From positions 784,501 through 848,500 of the forward strand of contig JACCIC010000015.1 in NCBI GenBank assembly GCA_018907035.1: a DNA stretch of 64,000 nt. Reading direction: 5' to 3'. The notes below the pieces were generated by a model. The model worked only from the letters and a program-made list of their open reading frames with translations. It did no database searches and was not told the origin of the DNA. A program made the position numbers and the translations under genes. Positions 50,401-61,686 of the stretch are shown here, one piece after another. The stretch is from Sycobia sp. Sy_11. Taxonomy: Eukaryota > Arthropoda > Insecta > Hymenoptera > Epichrysomallidae. The stretch's first letter is position 1. Each line of letters starts with the position of its first letter.

Positions 50401-53400
50401 TTAAAAGCATTTTTCTGATCTACATTACCTACTTATTATTGAATTTCAAAGTCATCAATGAAAGCTATATTCTAGAATTTTGTGCTTCATTACACTTAAT
50501 AAGTTACGCTTAGTAACTACTAAAAGCAAATAATTATTATACATGCTTTTAATTTATACCATTAAAATATTCTATATAGCAGAGTAACCATTTAACATTC
50601 GTTAATGCTTTTTACATATTTAGTATTGGCCTATTAAACCTTTATTTCTTATTATAATGTAGAATTATCCATAATCATATAAAAATTATTTAAAAGTACT
50701 CTTAATAGTACATACCTAATCCATCATACCGCATTATCTTAGAACAAAATTTCGTGTAAGTTATTTAATTAATTACCAAACATTCAGATTGCCTTAATAT
50801 CAAACCTTCGTTTGCATCTATGTCACGTAGTCTATGACGTAAATGCGGAAAAAATTATCGTATAAATATTTTCAATATGCTCATGTGTTTGTTTAGCGAT
50901 GCCTATGAATTACACGTGAGGCGCACTAAAAGAAAACAAATATTATACAAATTATATTTTCGCAATTCTTTGGCTGGCTGCTATTAATTGTATTGAAGAA
51001 TGCTTTCGAGAGCACTTCAACACATATTATGCCATCAATCATTCACATGGAGTTGAGCAGGCTTCATTCCAGCTCTAATTCGATTTTACAGTTTCAAATC
51101 AAGGGAACTAAAAATAATTACTTAATATACTTAATATACTCTTATTTTATCAATATTTTATAAAATAAATTTATCACCTTGTATATGTATTAAAACGAAG
51201 AATTTTCCAATTTCGAAATATGGATAATATAAATAAAACTGAAATCTGAGAGTACCATTATTATATCCAGTTAAAAAACTGTAATAATATATAATATACG
51301 ATGAAAACTTGATTGTTGAATATGGATGATGGATTTGGTTTAATGTCGAATCAATCGAGTGTATTATAACACTGATTGCCTCCAAAGTGAAGAACAATAT
51401 ATGACCATACATTATATCCAAATTCTTATTTATTTATTCTATTTTCTTATTTATCTTTTCTCAAATAACTAATTTCTTTTTAAAAATTATTTTTCTTTCA
51501 TCACTTGTATATACTATATTTTAAAAGAAGTTTTTTAAGAGAAGCATTATACATTTGGCATCGAATTATAAGAAACAATTTTGAAGGGAAGTTTAATTAA
51601 CTTATGATTATGTGCAGAATCTTGTTGTTCATTATGTGAAGAACTTTAATTAACTTATGATTATGTGCAGAATCTTGTTCATTATGTGAAGAATTTTAAT
51701 TAACTTATGATTATGTGCAGAATCTTAGTTATTGTTCATTGATGGAAGTTCGAATGAATTTTTGAACATTAGCATAAAGGTATAAGTGTTTACGTATTGA
51801 AGCATAGAAAATAAGCCGTAGTTCAAATGGCAATATCCACGATAAACTATTGCAAATTAGACCTTCTTTATTACGCTTTCCTCAAAGCCCGTGCTATAGG
51901 TGTAGTCGTTCTTTTAAACAATTCCTCTCAAAATACAGAGTATATTGAGAATGAGTACGATAGATCCTAAAATTCAGCAGGGCTCGCTTTGGAAACAATC
52001 GCACTTCTCTTGATCTGGATCAAATTTGTGATCACCAACTATCACGCATGTCTGACCAATTTCCTCCGATTTTTGACGAAAAGTGACATTGGTAGTAATA
52101 TCAAATCAGAGTTAATGTTCACCTCGAAAAAAAACCACAATCATTTGGAATCGTATGAGGTTATACAACAGTTTAACTATATATCGATGCTTCATTTAGT
52201 TATTATCAGTGGAGACAATCACATAGTTGCGCCATAATATGACGAAAATGTATAAGCTAATTATCGAATTCTGATTTATCATATAAAATTAAAGCGGAAG
52301 TCGTATTAATGAATGACTCTTCTTACAATTCCCACAGATGTAGAAGTTATCATTTGGATAATTAATAAACTTTTGATCGTACTTCAAATTGCGTTGCATC
52401 AATCCAAATCGTATTGAGATTTTGTTGAACAGAAACATCGACTGGTTGGGATTTGATTCGATTGCAGAGCTAATTGGTGTCGTATATGGCATATATAATA
52501 TTTGTTTTATCTAATAGAGTTAAAAAATTTGAGTTTTATTTTCTTCTTGAAAACTTTGAGTTGGACTCTTAAATATAGTTATTAAGTCGATAAAATTAGT
52601 CGCTCATAGACTTTAGAGCAGAAAATACTAGACATCTTGGTTTTCAAAATTCGCCAGACGAACGAAAACAATTTATATTATCAAACTTCGCCCCAGACAT
52701 CATTCTATAGCGATTCTCGAATCAGGATTCTTCTATACCTATATTTAACATATATGTGTGTCTATGTATGTAACGCAGCACTTAGACTGGGACGAGCAGA
52801 GCCAGAACCTAGTGCTGAGCTCGTTCTTCTGGGGCTACGTGATCACCCACATACCCGGTGGGATCGTCGCCCAGCGCTGGGGCGCCCAGCGGATGCTCGG
52901 CATCGCGGTCGGCCTCTGCGCGATTGGCACCGTCCTCATACCGACGGCCGCGCGCCACGGCGGCGTCGAGCTCGTCTGCTGCTGTCGGGTCTTCATGGGC
53001 CTCTGCCAGGGCGTAGTGCCGCCCATACTGCACACCCTCCTCGCCAAGTGGGTGCCCCTGCAGGAGCGCGGCTGGTTCGGTGAGTATTATATACGATACG
53101 CTGAAAAAAAGATTTTTTTTCTTACCGATATCGAGTAAATATTTACTTGTTTTGCACGAAGTCAAACGTTTTCTTAAATTAAGAAAATATTCACTAGATT
53201 TAAGTCGATGTGTTTTGATTTAAGTGGACTCTTCTTGCATCAAGTAATGAGTTCCTTCTTTTGAGAAAATACGAAAACTAAATGTCCACAAAAGAGGATA
53301 TTTTCCATAATTATTTTATATATCATATGGCCAACGATGGATTAAAAGTTTTTTTTTAAATAACAATTTATAATAAAATAATAAATATAAGATTCAGAGA

Positions 53401-55216
53401 GAAAGAAGTTTTCATATTTGGTAAAAATATTTCAATATATAATAATTTAAATAAAATGATATAATAACACTTGAAATAGTTTTCAAAAATTCAAAAAGCA
53501 TATTATTATTTATTGTTTCATTCTATTTATGTAAAATATCTATTATTTTTGTATATTAATATACAGCTTCACTTGTTATATTTATTTTGTTAAATTTTTC
53601 TGTTCCGAATTTCAAAATTTTTTATGATAATATATTACTTTATATTAATATAAAAATACATTATTATTGTTGTTCCTTTTGTTGTTTTTGTTATTGTTTC
53701 TGTTATTAATAACAGTAATAACAAAAACAACAATAACAGCAACAGCAATAGCAGCAAAAACAATAATATTAATAAATTTATCAAAATACTGTAAGTGTTT
53801 TAATTCGACATATTATACTTAAAATATTTAATCCTTTGCTTTTCAAGAGAGTTGATCGGATAAAAAATTGATTGAAAAAGTAAATTTTCTTTCAAATATT
53901 CTTATAAAATATTAAAATTATAAATATGTATAATATTGACTTATAATTTATTGGCATGCGCTATATAGCTCTGCATATGAAACATAATTTATGTTAAAAT
54001 ATAATTATTATGAACAGACTGTGTACATCTTTTATAATTTGCGTAATAGATAATTTATATTTTTTTCTTTTAAATAGTTAAAGCTTGGTTGAATGAATTA
54101 TACGTGGAAAATTAATTAAGTATTATTTAACAGAATAATAAAGTTGGCGCATATGCGTTCGTAAAATTTTATTGAGCACAATGAATTTTAATAATAAATG
54201 ATCAGGTCAATAGCGAAGTCTAATGATCGGTATTACGATATTCCACATCTTACTTTATTCCAGTTTTTGATTTTTGTCTGACTTTATTCCAGTTTTTAAT
54301 TTGAAATAAATATGTACGTAACGTAAAAGTAATTCATTTGAAGTTTCATAGCACGAATGATACAGTTTTCCTCATTAAATTTCAACCATTGTCGGTTACA
54401 TATTTTTTCTCGTTATGCAAATATATATGAACTTTAGTAACTACAGATCTAGATGAAGTCGCTACATACGAATATTATGTAAAAATTGTAACATTCTATA
54501 TCAAAAATAGCGAACAAAAAAATTGTACTTAACTACATAATGATCGAATCAATTTTTACTTACTAGATTTCAATATATTTATTCCATGTAGATTGTCTAA
54601 GGATTTTTCGAATTATTAAAACTATATTCGAGGTTATATTGATACATCGAACCTTCTTTGTATGTCGTGCCATTTAGTTTTACTGTTTAATATAAAATTA
54701 ATTTCGATAAGAATTCTATGAATGTCGATCAAAAAGTAGATTTATTTGCAGTAAAAAAACGGTGAAACGCTGAGGGTCATTCATAAAATGAAACAATCTA
54801 AGCATGTACGATATAATTTTGCGAAATGATTTAGTCGGTCGAGATATTTCGTTATTTTAATTTGACACGAAGTCACGAAAGATAAAGAGAAAAGAGAGAA
54901 AGAGAAAAAAATTCTTCATCTGATCTTCACAGCTACGCTGGTCTACTCGGGCGGTTGGGTCGGCAACGTGATCGCCCTGCAGTCCTCGGGCCTGCTCGCC
55001 GACACCCCCCTCGGCTGGCCGAGCTGCTTCTACTTCTGGGGCATCATCTCCTTCGTCTGGGCGGTGATCTGGCAGTTCCTCGGCCACGAGTCGCCTGCCG
55101 AGCATCCGAGGATCACGGCAGACGAGAAGCTGTACATCGAGAGCAGCCTCGGCATCGTCGAGACTACGGAGGTATATTTATACACGATCAGCTTTCTTGC
55201 TCGCTCTTTTCGTCTC

Positions 55217-55271
<55 letters not shown>

Positions 55272-56662
55272 TTCTCTCTCCGTCGAAGATATTTTTATAA
55301 TTTTTGCATATAGCGATGCGGCTTTCAAACGTCAGTTATAGCCTATTGTATGTTCTTTTTAACAGTGAAAAATACTGCTTCTTCTTTTTTTTTAATTTGT
55401 TAATAAAACGATCGACTTTTATACAAGTTTGAATAAAATTATAATAAAATATCTGCTCCGAACAATTACACAAAAGAATAACAAATAATTCACAAAATTT
55501 CTGTGAAATTATAACAAAACTATCGATTGTTTTAAATAATGTTTTAGAAATAAATCAAAGGAATTAAAAAAAAATTGTACAAAAATCTTTTCCAAGTCGA
55601 CATCAAATGCAAATTATCATATTTAAAGAAAATACGTTCTACTCATCTTGATAGCAGTTTTAAGCATTGATTCGCATTGAAATAGTTTGTTGCAATAATT
55701 ACCATTAGGGGGCCATTGCAGAAAGGCCACCTTATATTTTAAGCTTTTCTTTAGATTGGATAAGTACTTTCCAAATATCAGCTGGATCACATAGAAAAAA
55801 AGAAACGTTTCGAAAATAATACCGAAAAGAACTTCATATGCATTACCGAGTTCAACCTCAAAGGCATTTATATAAAATAATATTCACAAAGATTTCAAAA
55901 ATTTTCTTACAGTTTCAAAAAAACAAAAAAAAATTTAAGGTACAGAACAAAATTATTTAAAATGTTTTTAGAATTTTTTAGGATCAATTTAAAGCGTTAC
56001 AATTTTTTATTTTACTAATTTTTTGTGAAGAAGCAACAAAGTTAATTGTCCCGATCAAGCAAAAAGTTTGATTTTATTATTTTTTACGGTTTGCGACATT
56101 TTTGATAACACTTTTTTAAACATAAATGATAATGGAAAACAGTTCTTTTCTATAATTTAATTAGTTAAAGAATCTTTTTTCGTTGATTATTTGTTATTCT
56201 ACTATTCCTTGTTCGATTCCGGAACCAAAAGTACAGATTTATATCTAGAACAAAGCACATTTCACTCCATGTTATAATCCAATTGAATAAGTAATTATAA
56301 GTAAGAGGGCTTCATATCTCAAGAGATAGTGCTCGGCGAGGTATAAGGCCTTAAAGAAATACAGGGCTTATTTCAGAGATAATCAGAATCTCTTCTCGCC
56401 CAATCTGGTCGAAATCCGTCAAGCAGAAATCGAAGCCTCTTATTTTTATTAAATTTAAAGAGAATTAAAATAAAATTAATAAATATTTATGTATAGAAAA
56501 TATTTATTATATCAGTAATATAGTATTGGAAATATTACTATTATGAACTTAAATTCATAAAATCTTAAAATATTCACTTAATTTGTGCACCTTGCTAGGT
56601 GTATTACATTTCATAAACGTCAAAATTCTGCGTGACAATTAGTGATCATACATATATTAGAC

Positions 56663-56726
<64 letters not shown>

Positions 56727-59700
56727 ATGTGTGTGTATATATTTCAAGTTTATATTTTAAGAAGTTTAATTAATGAATTTAATCAAATTGTTAAACCCGA
56801 AAATAACAATGTCCGCAATTATTATATAAAAAGTCAAATAATAATTTCTTCTTTTCCTCGGTAATAAAATTTCATTTTCCAGCCCGTTTCAACGCCATGG
56901 AAATCTATCTTGACGTCGAGGCCGGTTTGGGCCCTGTTGGTCATACAGTGCGCGCAAGCCTGGGGCTTCTGGATGCTGCTCTCCAAAATACCCTCGTACA
57001 TGGACAAGGTTCTCCAATACGACTTGCAGAGTGTAAGTACATGTAAAAGTATTTTCAAAAAAAGGATTTCAACATTGGGAAAATTAACACCGTATAAATG
57101 TAACAAAAGTAACATTCATGTTAGACTGCAGTTAAATAGTATGCTTCGGTTTCTATCATATACCGATTGCATTTGTACCCATGTGTACTCACTAACTTAT
57201 CATCAATATACGGCATCATACAGTGATTGAGTTCATGGATTTTCAAATTAGTTAATTCAAATTAGTTCATGGATTTCCTTCCATTTCGATAACTCATTTT
57301 TTAGAAAAGAATTGTCTTAGTATTTTATTTAATATAATTTTTCAATCGTAGTCTCAGTATTTCTGTGGAGATTTTTGGTAGTATATTTTCTTAGAGTATA
57401 GGGGGTCCGGTACTTCAGAGTTCAGTAGCACCGAGCCCTCCACTTCCTTTGCAGTCGCGATTGTATATATGGAGATAATAGTACATTTCAATACAGTTGT
57501 AGAAGTTGAAATTATTTACCCGACCAGAGCGAGGCGAAGGAGAAAAATCTCACGATGTAAAAGTCAATTTAAACGCCAATTTGAACTTTTATAATAGAAG
57601 AGCCGCTAAATCACGACAAATTTGCAATTTTGAGGTTCAAGTAATATGTAAAAATGTTTTCACAGTTTCACGGAAGGCTCCCAATGGAACTTCAAACAGT
57701 TTCTAGAATAGTCTCTGCATATACATAAATACACAAATTAAATAGTCAATTGCACCGTATAATTTACAAATTACGTTGCAGTATTAATGTCATTATCGAG
57801 TAAAACAGTGTATCGACCATTACCCATGATTGATATATAAAAAGGGATAATTAAAGAATGAAAAATCATACAAATAATGATGTTAAACGCATGTGTGTAA
57901 CTTGTGATACTTACACGGAGAAGTCGTAACATTTGGGTGCAGGTGGATTTAGTCCAGACTGAACGGCGTAACTCCGATTAATTCCAAAATTATTCCTGAA
58001 TAGTTTAAGGTGCTAATACTCTCTAATTCTCGTTATATAATAATATATAACTTACGAATATACTTAATGAATATACTTTTCCTCATTGGGTATATGTGCT
58101 TAAAGCAATATGTTTCACAGTAACCGCTAGTTTTCACGCCAGATTTCTATAGAAACAATAACATTTCAAGCATAAACGTTGAGACAAACAACAATTTTGA
58201 GCGAAAACTTTATATCTACGAAGTGTGATTTTTATGTTACTGTCGTTTTTAAATTAGTCCAAATTTACTCGCTTAAGTACCTTTTTATGCTAGTAAATTG
58301 AGCGTATTTGAATTGGCGATATCAAAGAAATTATGCATTTGCGTCAATTTGTTCATCAGAATTTTGTTTCTTGATTTACAATTTTGTGAACGAATCCGAT
58401 GTTAAAGTAGAAGCTACATAGCACAACTTATTTTAATAAAGGAAAATTATTAATTTGTTAATAAGAAAGTATTTCGTGTCTTCTAAATGGAAGCAAGTGA
58501 GCTTCTGAAACTTTGCTAATTTCACTTTGAACTAACTGGAGGAGTTACCTCTCTCAGTCAGGACAAAATTGATCATTTAAATGTCGTAGCCTCTTACTGC
58601 TAGTCTTTTTATATTTTTTAACGAAAAATTGTCACCTTATAAAATTTTAACGATCTTTAAGAAAATTTATGCATAAGGTTGACCATTTGACGATTATTCA
58701 TATATAAAATTTCACGATGAATTGAACTTCATTGTTTGTATTTCATCTCATCATTTTCTTATCTGCTTATTTATAATAACTTATTTCGTCAAATAATAAT
58801 AAATATTACGTTATGGAACTTTTTAAATCTGATTGTATTTTCCGAAACTCAAATTTAATTTAAAAAAAGGTACTTTATTATATTTGAGTCGGAATGAATT
58901 CGAATTGATCTGGCATTATAACCAGAAATTTGTTATATGTTATATAAATCCGTATACTTTATCCAACACATTTTACATAAATCAAGCTAATTAAAGTTAA
59001 ATATTAATAGATTTTTCTATTAATATTTTGTCTATTATTATACCATGAATTGTACAAGACCAATTTCCGTTTTATATAAGGATGATGAAAATGGACACAA
59101 AGTCATTGACTTACATTTTTCAAGTTCGCATAACGCTGCGCACTCGGCATATTAATCATCTACGTTATTCTCGAAACTTTCATCACATTAATATACCCCC
59201 TATCGCATGAATAAAACTAATAATTTAAATAAGTAAAATTCTGCGTACGGTGTATTATATATGCCGGATTGTATAAGTTTCGCCCCAAGGATCTGCGTTA
59301 CATTATCCCTCAAGGTGGCAAACAGGCTTCCTTCGTTCGTGTACTGCCTGTCAACATTTTCGCTCAGTCTGAACTCTTGAAGGTTCGCAATAAGCGCGCT
59401 CTGCGCGCGACTTGCATCGCTAATAGAAATACGATCTTTTCTTTTTTCAATTAATCGCCCTTGTGAAATATTATACGATCGAAGAGTAATTTCCGGTCTA
59501 CCTAATATGCACGGCTTATTATATCTGTCCACGAGATAAATGCCTCGATTTGAATTTTTGCACGGCAAAGATTTTGAGAATAGAAAATCGTTGAAATTAT
59601 CGATTGCATAGAAGGTTATGCCGTTAATTTAGATTGGGCGAACTTCTTGCAATTTTCATTTAAATATCTAACCGAATCAACTGCCCGCTATATTTTGTAT

Positions 59701-61104
59701 TATTTAATTAACTTATTTATATTCTGAATAATGTCAATTTATTTGCAATGCTCGTACAATTATATGAAAATGTCAATAGTAATTTTTGTCCTACACCATC
59801 CTTTGTCGGTCTATAGTAATTGACGTATTTTTATCTCTTTAAAAATCTAATAAATAATTTTCTCGCTCATTAATACTTTGTTAAAAATTCCGGAAGGTGG
59901 ATAAAAATTTATTATCTTCTTTTATGTCAGTCGTATTAATTGTAATTATAAATGAAATTTTCTCACAATCTGGTGACTTTTTTTATTCGAATATGTGAAC
60001 GCTAAACTTGTATTGTTTGGCTTTTTAAATGATCCAATGGCAGGAGGAGCAATCTAACATTTTATTTAGCAAAGTTTCATATTTTTCAAATGTTTTTTCT
60101 TTCGTTAATCCGGTAATGCCATGAAATTCGTTTACACTAATCGAAAAAATATAATTTCAGAATTTGAATAAAATGCTCATATATACACCTATACACACAC
60201 CCACACCGAAACCTACACCCCCCCCCCCACAAACTTATATATTTATACACGCTTTCAGAACGGCCTAGTCTCGTCCTTGCCTTACTTGTGCGGCTGGCTG
60301 ACGAGTTTCCCGGTTAGTTTAGTCACGGACTGGGCGATTCGCGAGAACAAGGTCAGCATGCGCTTCTCCAGGATGTTCTGCAGCGCGTTCGGCTCGATCG
60401 TGCCCGCGCTCGCTCTGGCCAGCCTCGGCTTCGTGGACAGCGAGCAGAAGATCCTGGCTGTCGTGATCCTGATCATCGCCGTTACGAGCAACATTGTCGT
60501 CTTCTGCGGCCATCACGTTAATCATATGGATCTGAGCCCGAACTTCGCCGGTCCCCTCATGGGCTTTACGAATGCGGCGGCCAACATCTGCAGTATACTG
60601 GCGCCCCTAATTCAAGGTGTCATTGTCAAGGACCCGGTGAGTGTATACAAGAATTGTGAACAACCATTGAACGATTATATGATTGATTACTTTTATGTTG
60701 AAGTAAATTTTAATTTTACAAAATTAAATCTATTGTTTATAACGTACAATAATAACAACTATTATGATAGCTTTTACTTAAATTGCTATTATTTAATTTA
60801 TACAACGTGAATTATTATTCTTAATACTGTTGAAATATTAAACAGAAAACAAAAGCAAAAATTAAAACTAAATGTATTTTTTCTATAGACCAGCACATTT
60901 CAATGGAGAAGTATATTTCTTTTAACATCAGGAATGTACATCATTGGAACACTTTCTTTCTTGCTCTTTGGTTCGGTAAAAGTTCAACATTGGAATGATC
61001 CAGCAACAAGTAAACGTAACAAAAAAATTTATGGATTTCCTGAAGTACCTGCAATCCCTGAATCACTGAAAGAAACGAAAACGGAAGAAAAAATTGACAG
61101 ATGA
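35837..61104 (+). CDS. SLC17-family MFS transporter, gene B (7 coding exons, 490 aa)
   Basis: Join of 35837..35903, 47560..47681, 52779..53079, 54933..55171, 56883..57032, 60259..60636 and 60889..61104; GT/AG borders throughout, 1473 nt with stop. Motifs in order: RVCMSVAIVAM, DWDEQSQNLVLSSFFWGY, IPGGIVAQRWG, GLCQGVVPPILHTLLAKW, AWGFWMLLSKIPSYM and NHMDLSPNFAGPLMGFTN. The family call (anion symporter of the sialin/phosphate-cotransporter group) is firm; substrate and membrane are unknown. Intron positions and phases match gene A, so the two are tandem duplicates. Gene B lacks gene A's HNWGFYTLITETPTYM version of segment 7, which suggests divergent transport properties (inference). TAG and TGA stops in frame lie directly before the ATG. 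Intron 1 is about 11.7 kb. Exons 3, 4 and 6 are strikingly GC-rich, exon 7 is not. AATAAA at 61218. Confidence 0.92.
36071..36945 (-). repeat. Right arm of large inverted duplication, gene B intron 1
   Basis: Inverted partner of 32959-33773. It carries an extra segment (about 36606-36690) absent from the left arm. The two arms enclose 2.3 kb with the gene B promoter and first exon. Confidence 0.8.
36946..40260. other. Gene B intron 1, first part
   Basis: Non-coding. Contains a CT microsatellite (38769-38796) and a CA/TA compound repeat (39601-39655). Short GC-richer segments at 38550-38760 and 39540-39600 have no recognised content. Confidence 0.45.
40270..41800 (-). pseudogene. Decayed LINE (Jockey-like reverse transcriptase region)
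   Basis: On the minus strand 40370-40520 reads NDISKSFLKQVTEIALKTLV and NIYKIIG, then after a frameshift WKQVRVVPI, followed by LTDQYSMIYLA. This is the early reverse-transcriptase block of Jockey/CR1-type LINEs (WKxAxVVPI...YRPISL). Further upstream on that strand, low-quality fragments up to about 41800 (for example LKEIIKYLQNH) may be the rest of the ORF. Many stops; dead copy. Confidence 0.5.
41843..41885 (+). ncRNA. Hammerhead-like relic with good helix II
   Basis: GTCCTA, TTGCCGA (degraded CTGANGA), GCCC ... GGGC (four paired bases), GAAA, ACGTAC. Same order and flanks as 12371-12413. Core box damaged. Confidence 0.35.
42273..42900 (-). pseudogene. Unrecognised broken coding sequence, minus strand
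   Basis: A frame from about 42803 to 42540 (RCVYFEYVKIIDDFIVIDKE) continues in the same frame through one TGA into 42527-42273 (PGCAHIVSFNQHICIPSDRT, RDDSVDSYIDNVHRI). Upstream residues VTPVEFPKKNGHKQ keep the frame. About 180 codons with one stop in AT-rich DNA is more than chance would easily give. I do not recognise the family; a retroelement polyprotein fragment is the likeliest guess. Confidence 0.4.
43772..43797. repeat. Perfect 26-bp palindrome
   Basis: CGCGGTTAT and its complement flank an AT core (26 bases, perfect dyad). It sits at the left edge of a GC-richer island (43780-43990) inside gene B intron 1. Confidence 0.8.
43800..47559. other. Gene B intron 1, last part
   Basis: Contains TA runs at 45446-45490 and 47406-47452. 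GC-richer islands near 43800-43990, 45680-45800 and 46500-46650 hold no supported exon. Frames crossing the TA runs are simple sequence. Confidence 0.4.
47560..47681 (+). CDS. Gene B coding exon 2 (first membrane segment)
   Basis: Residues 23-63. Acceptor CATGTGCAG, donor GTAAGT. Contains AIGARHVQAILQTIGFLCCY and RVCMSVAIVAM. Equivalent to gene A exon 2 (10211..10344) with the same phases at both ends. Confidence 0.9.
48141..48600. mobile_element. TIR element 2 in gene B intron 2
   Basis: Left arm 48141-48191 and right arm 48548-48599 are inverted copies around CGGTCTTACAGTC / GACTGTAAGACCG-like cores. The interior GGACGGTCTGACTCTCATTA is shared with 4650-4670. Non-coding. Confidence 0.68.
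48601..52778. other. Gene B intron 2, remainder
   Basis: AT-rich, no exon or element recognised except the short tandem repeat at 51592-51740. Confidence 0.4.
51592..51740 (+). repeat. Three-copy tandem repeat, unit 50-53 bp
   Basis: TTTAATTAACTTATGATTAT followed by GTGCAGAATCTTG and TTCATTATGTGAAGAA repeats at 51592, 51645 and 51695. The first two copies differ by a three-base GTT indel. Confidence 0.9.
52779..53079 (+). CDS. Gene B coding exon 3 (segments 2-4)
   Basis: Residues 64-164, 301 nt as in gene A. Acceptor TAACGCAG, donor GTGAGT. Encodes HLDWDEQSQNLVLSSFFWGY through WVPLQERGWFG. Third positions are overwhelmingly G or C, unlike gene A or the AT-rich introns around it. Long open frames on both strands overlap this exon because of that composition and are not genes. 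Confidence 0.95.
53681..53731. repeat. Near-perfect palindrome in gene B intron 3
   Basis: GTTGTTTTTGTTATTG... mirrors ...TAATAACAAAAACAAC around an ATTAAT centre, with a three-base gap. It lies in TTG/CAA trinucleotide-rich sequence that continues to 53760. Confidence 0.75.
54933..55171 (+). CDS. Gene B coding exon 4 (segments 5-6)
   Basis: Residues 164-243, 239 nt. Acceptor CTTCACAG, donor GTATAT (weak but phase-consistent). Contains TPLGWPSCFYFWGIISFVWA and the central-loop motif ESPAEHPRITADEK. A long CT tract follows in the intron at 55209. Confidence 0.93.
55209..55266. repeat. CT microsatellite after gene B exon 4
   Basis: About 58 bases of CT with a few interruptions, 40 bases after the exon 4 donor. 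Confidence 0.9.
55267..56882. other. Gene B intron 4, remainder
   Basis: AT-rich; a long TA run at 56669-56724. A slightly GC-richer stretch at 56320-56440 is unassigned. Confidence 0.4.
56883..57032 (+). CDS. Gene B coding exon 5 (segment 7)
   Basis: Residues 244-293, 150 nt. Acceptor TTTTCCAG, donor GTAAGT. Encodes PVSTPWKSILTSRPVWALLV and then AWGFWMLLSKIPSYMDKVLQ. The segment-7 region differs from gene A's more typical sequence. Confidence 0.93.
57033..60258. other. Gene B intron 5
   Basis: Mostly AT-rich. GC-elevated segments at 57400-57470 and 59240-59450 are unassigned. The minus strand of the second is open for 122 codons (59568-59200) without recognisable motifs. CA and C homopolymer tracts lie just before exon 6 (60190-60232). 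Confidence 0.4.
60259..60636 (+). CDS. Gene B coding exon 6 (segments 8-11)
   Basis: Residues 294-419, 378 nt. Acceptor GCTTTCAG, donor GTGAGT. Contains NGLVSSLPYLCGWLTSFPVS and the family signature NHMDLSPNFAGPLMGFTN, ending VIVKDP. GC-rich; three nucleotides longer than gene A exon 6. Confidence 0.95.
60889..61104 (+). CDS. Gene B coding exon 7 (segment 12 and tail)
   Basis: Residues 420-490 and TGA. Acceptor TTTCTATAG. Encodes STFQWRSIFLLTSGMYIIG, the last membrane segment, VQHWND, and a lysine- and glutamate-rich tail. AT-rich codon use contrasts sharply with the previous exon. Confidence 0.9.
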   Translation, partial: TSTFQWRSIFLLTSGMYIIGTLSFLLFGSVKVQHWNDPATSKRNKKIYGFPEVPAIPESLKETKTEEKIDR

Positions 61105-61217
61105 GTAATGAAGAACTAGACATTCTATAATAGAGGAAAAGCTATATTTCATCATTCGATTATTCAAATTAGCTCACTAATGATCAAACTATTAATGCAT
61201 TTAATATTCATATGTTG

Positions 61218-61223
61218 AATAAA
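61218..61223 (+). terminator. Poly(A) signal AATAAA of gene B
   Basis: Canonical hexamer 114 bases after the gene B stop codon, in GTTGAATAAAGCAT. It is a plausible 3' end that avoids overlap with the convergent PIGX-like gene. Confidence 0.6.
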
Positions 61224-61394
61224 GCATTTCATAGGTGATTATTGAAAATTGAAAAGAGAGAATGTAACACGGTTATTGTTTTAATCTAACTGGTGTTTTT
61301 AAAGTTTTGAAATATAAACTTTGTACAGTATTCATTAAAAAACCACTTTTGTTACTACAGAATATTTAAGTTTACTATATTAGTTAAGGCATTA

Positions 61395-61400
61395 TTTATT
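61395..61400 (-). terminator. PIGX: Candidate poly(A) signal of the PIGX-like gene
   Basis: AATAAA on the minus strand about 120 bases past the TAA. A second copy overlaps the stop codon itself (61515-61520) and is too close to act for this transcript. Confidence 0.45.
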
Positions 61401-61518
61401 ATGGAACTCAGTCTATCATAAGTATTGTATGTACAGAACTCTCTAGTTTAAGATTTTTATGTAAATACAATCAATACAAAATGGTCAATTAGTAAAATTC
61501 TTAAAAATTTATAATTTA

Positions 61519-61686
61519 TTAATTTTCCTTGATTTTCTCTTTTTTTAGTACCTTGTAAGAATTAAATATTGTCCACAAAATATAAGCTGCACCAAAAAAT
61601 GTTACTAATAGTGTAATAGTTGTTACTTGAGATCTTCGAGATGTGTTACCAACAGGAATTTGCCATTGAAAATTCCCATCTCCTTC
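61519..61686 (-). CDS. PIGX: PIGX-like coding exon 4 (C-terminal membrane helix)
   Basis: Residues 189-243 and TAA. Encodes EGDGNFQWQIPVGNTSRRSQ, then a single hydrophobic helix and a basic tail ending KEKIKEN. This fits a type I ER membrane protein with a very short cytosolic tail. Confidence 0.82.
   Translation of the reverse strand, partial: EGDGNFQWQIPVGNTSRRSQVTTITLLVTFFGAAYILWTIFNSYKVLKKEKIKEN

Noticed and set aside
52637..53165. Alternative frames of 118-148 codons overlapping gene B exon 3
   Set aside because: Shadows of a GC-rich exon; only the frame matching SLC17 motifs joins the other exons in phase.
57350..57545. GGGGGTCCGGTACTTCAGAG region as an LTR
   Set aside because: No paired copy, terminal TG/CA or primer-binding site was visible.
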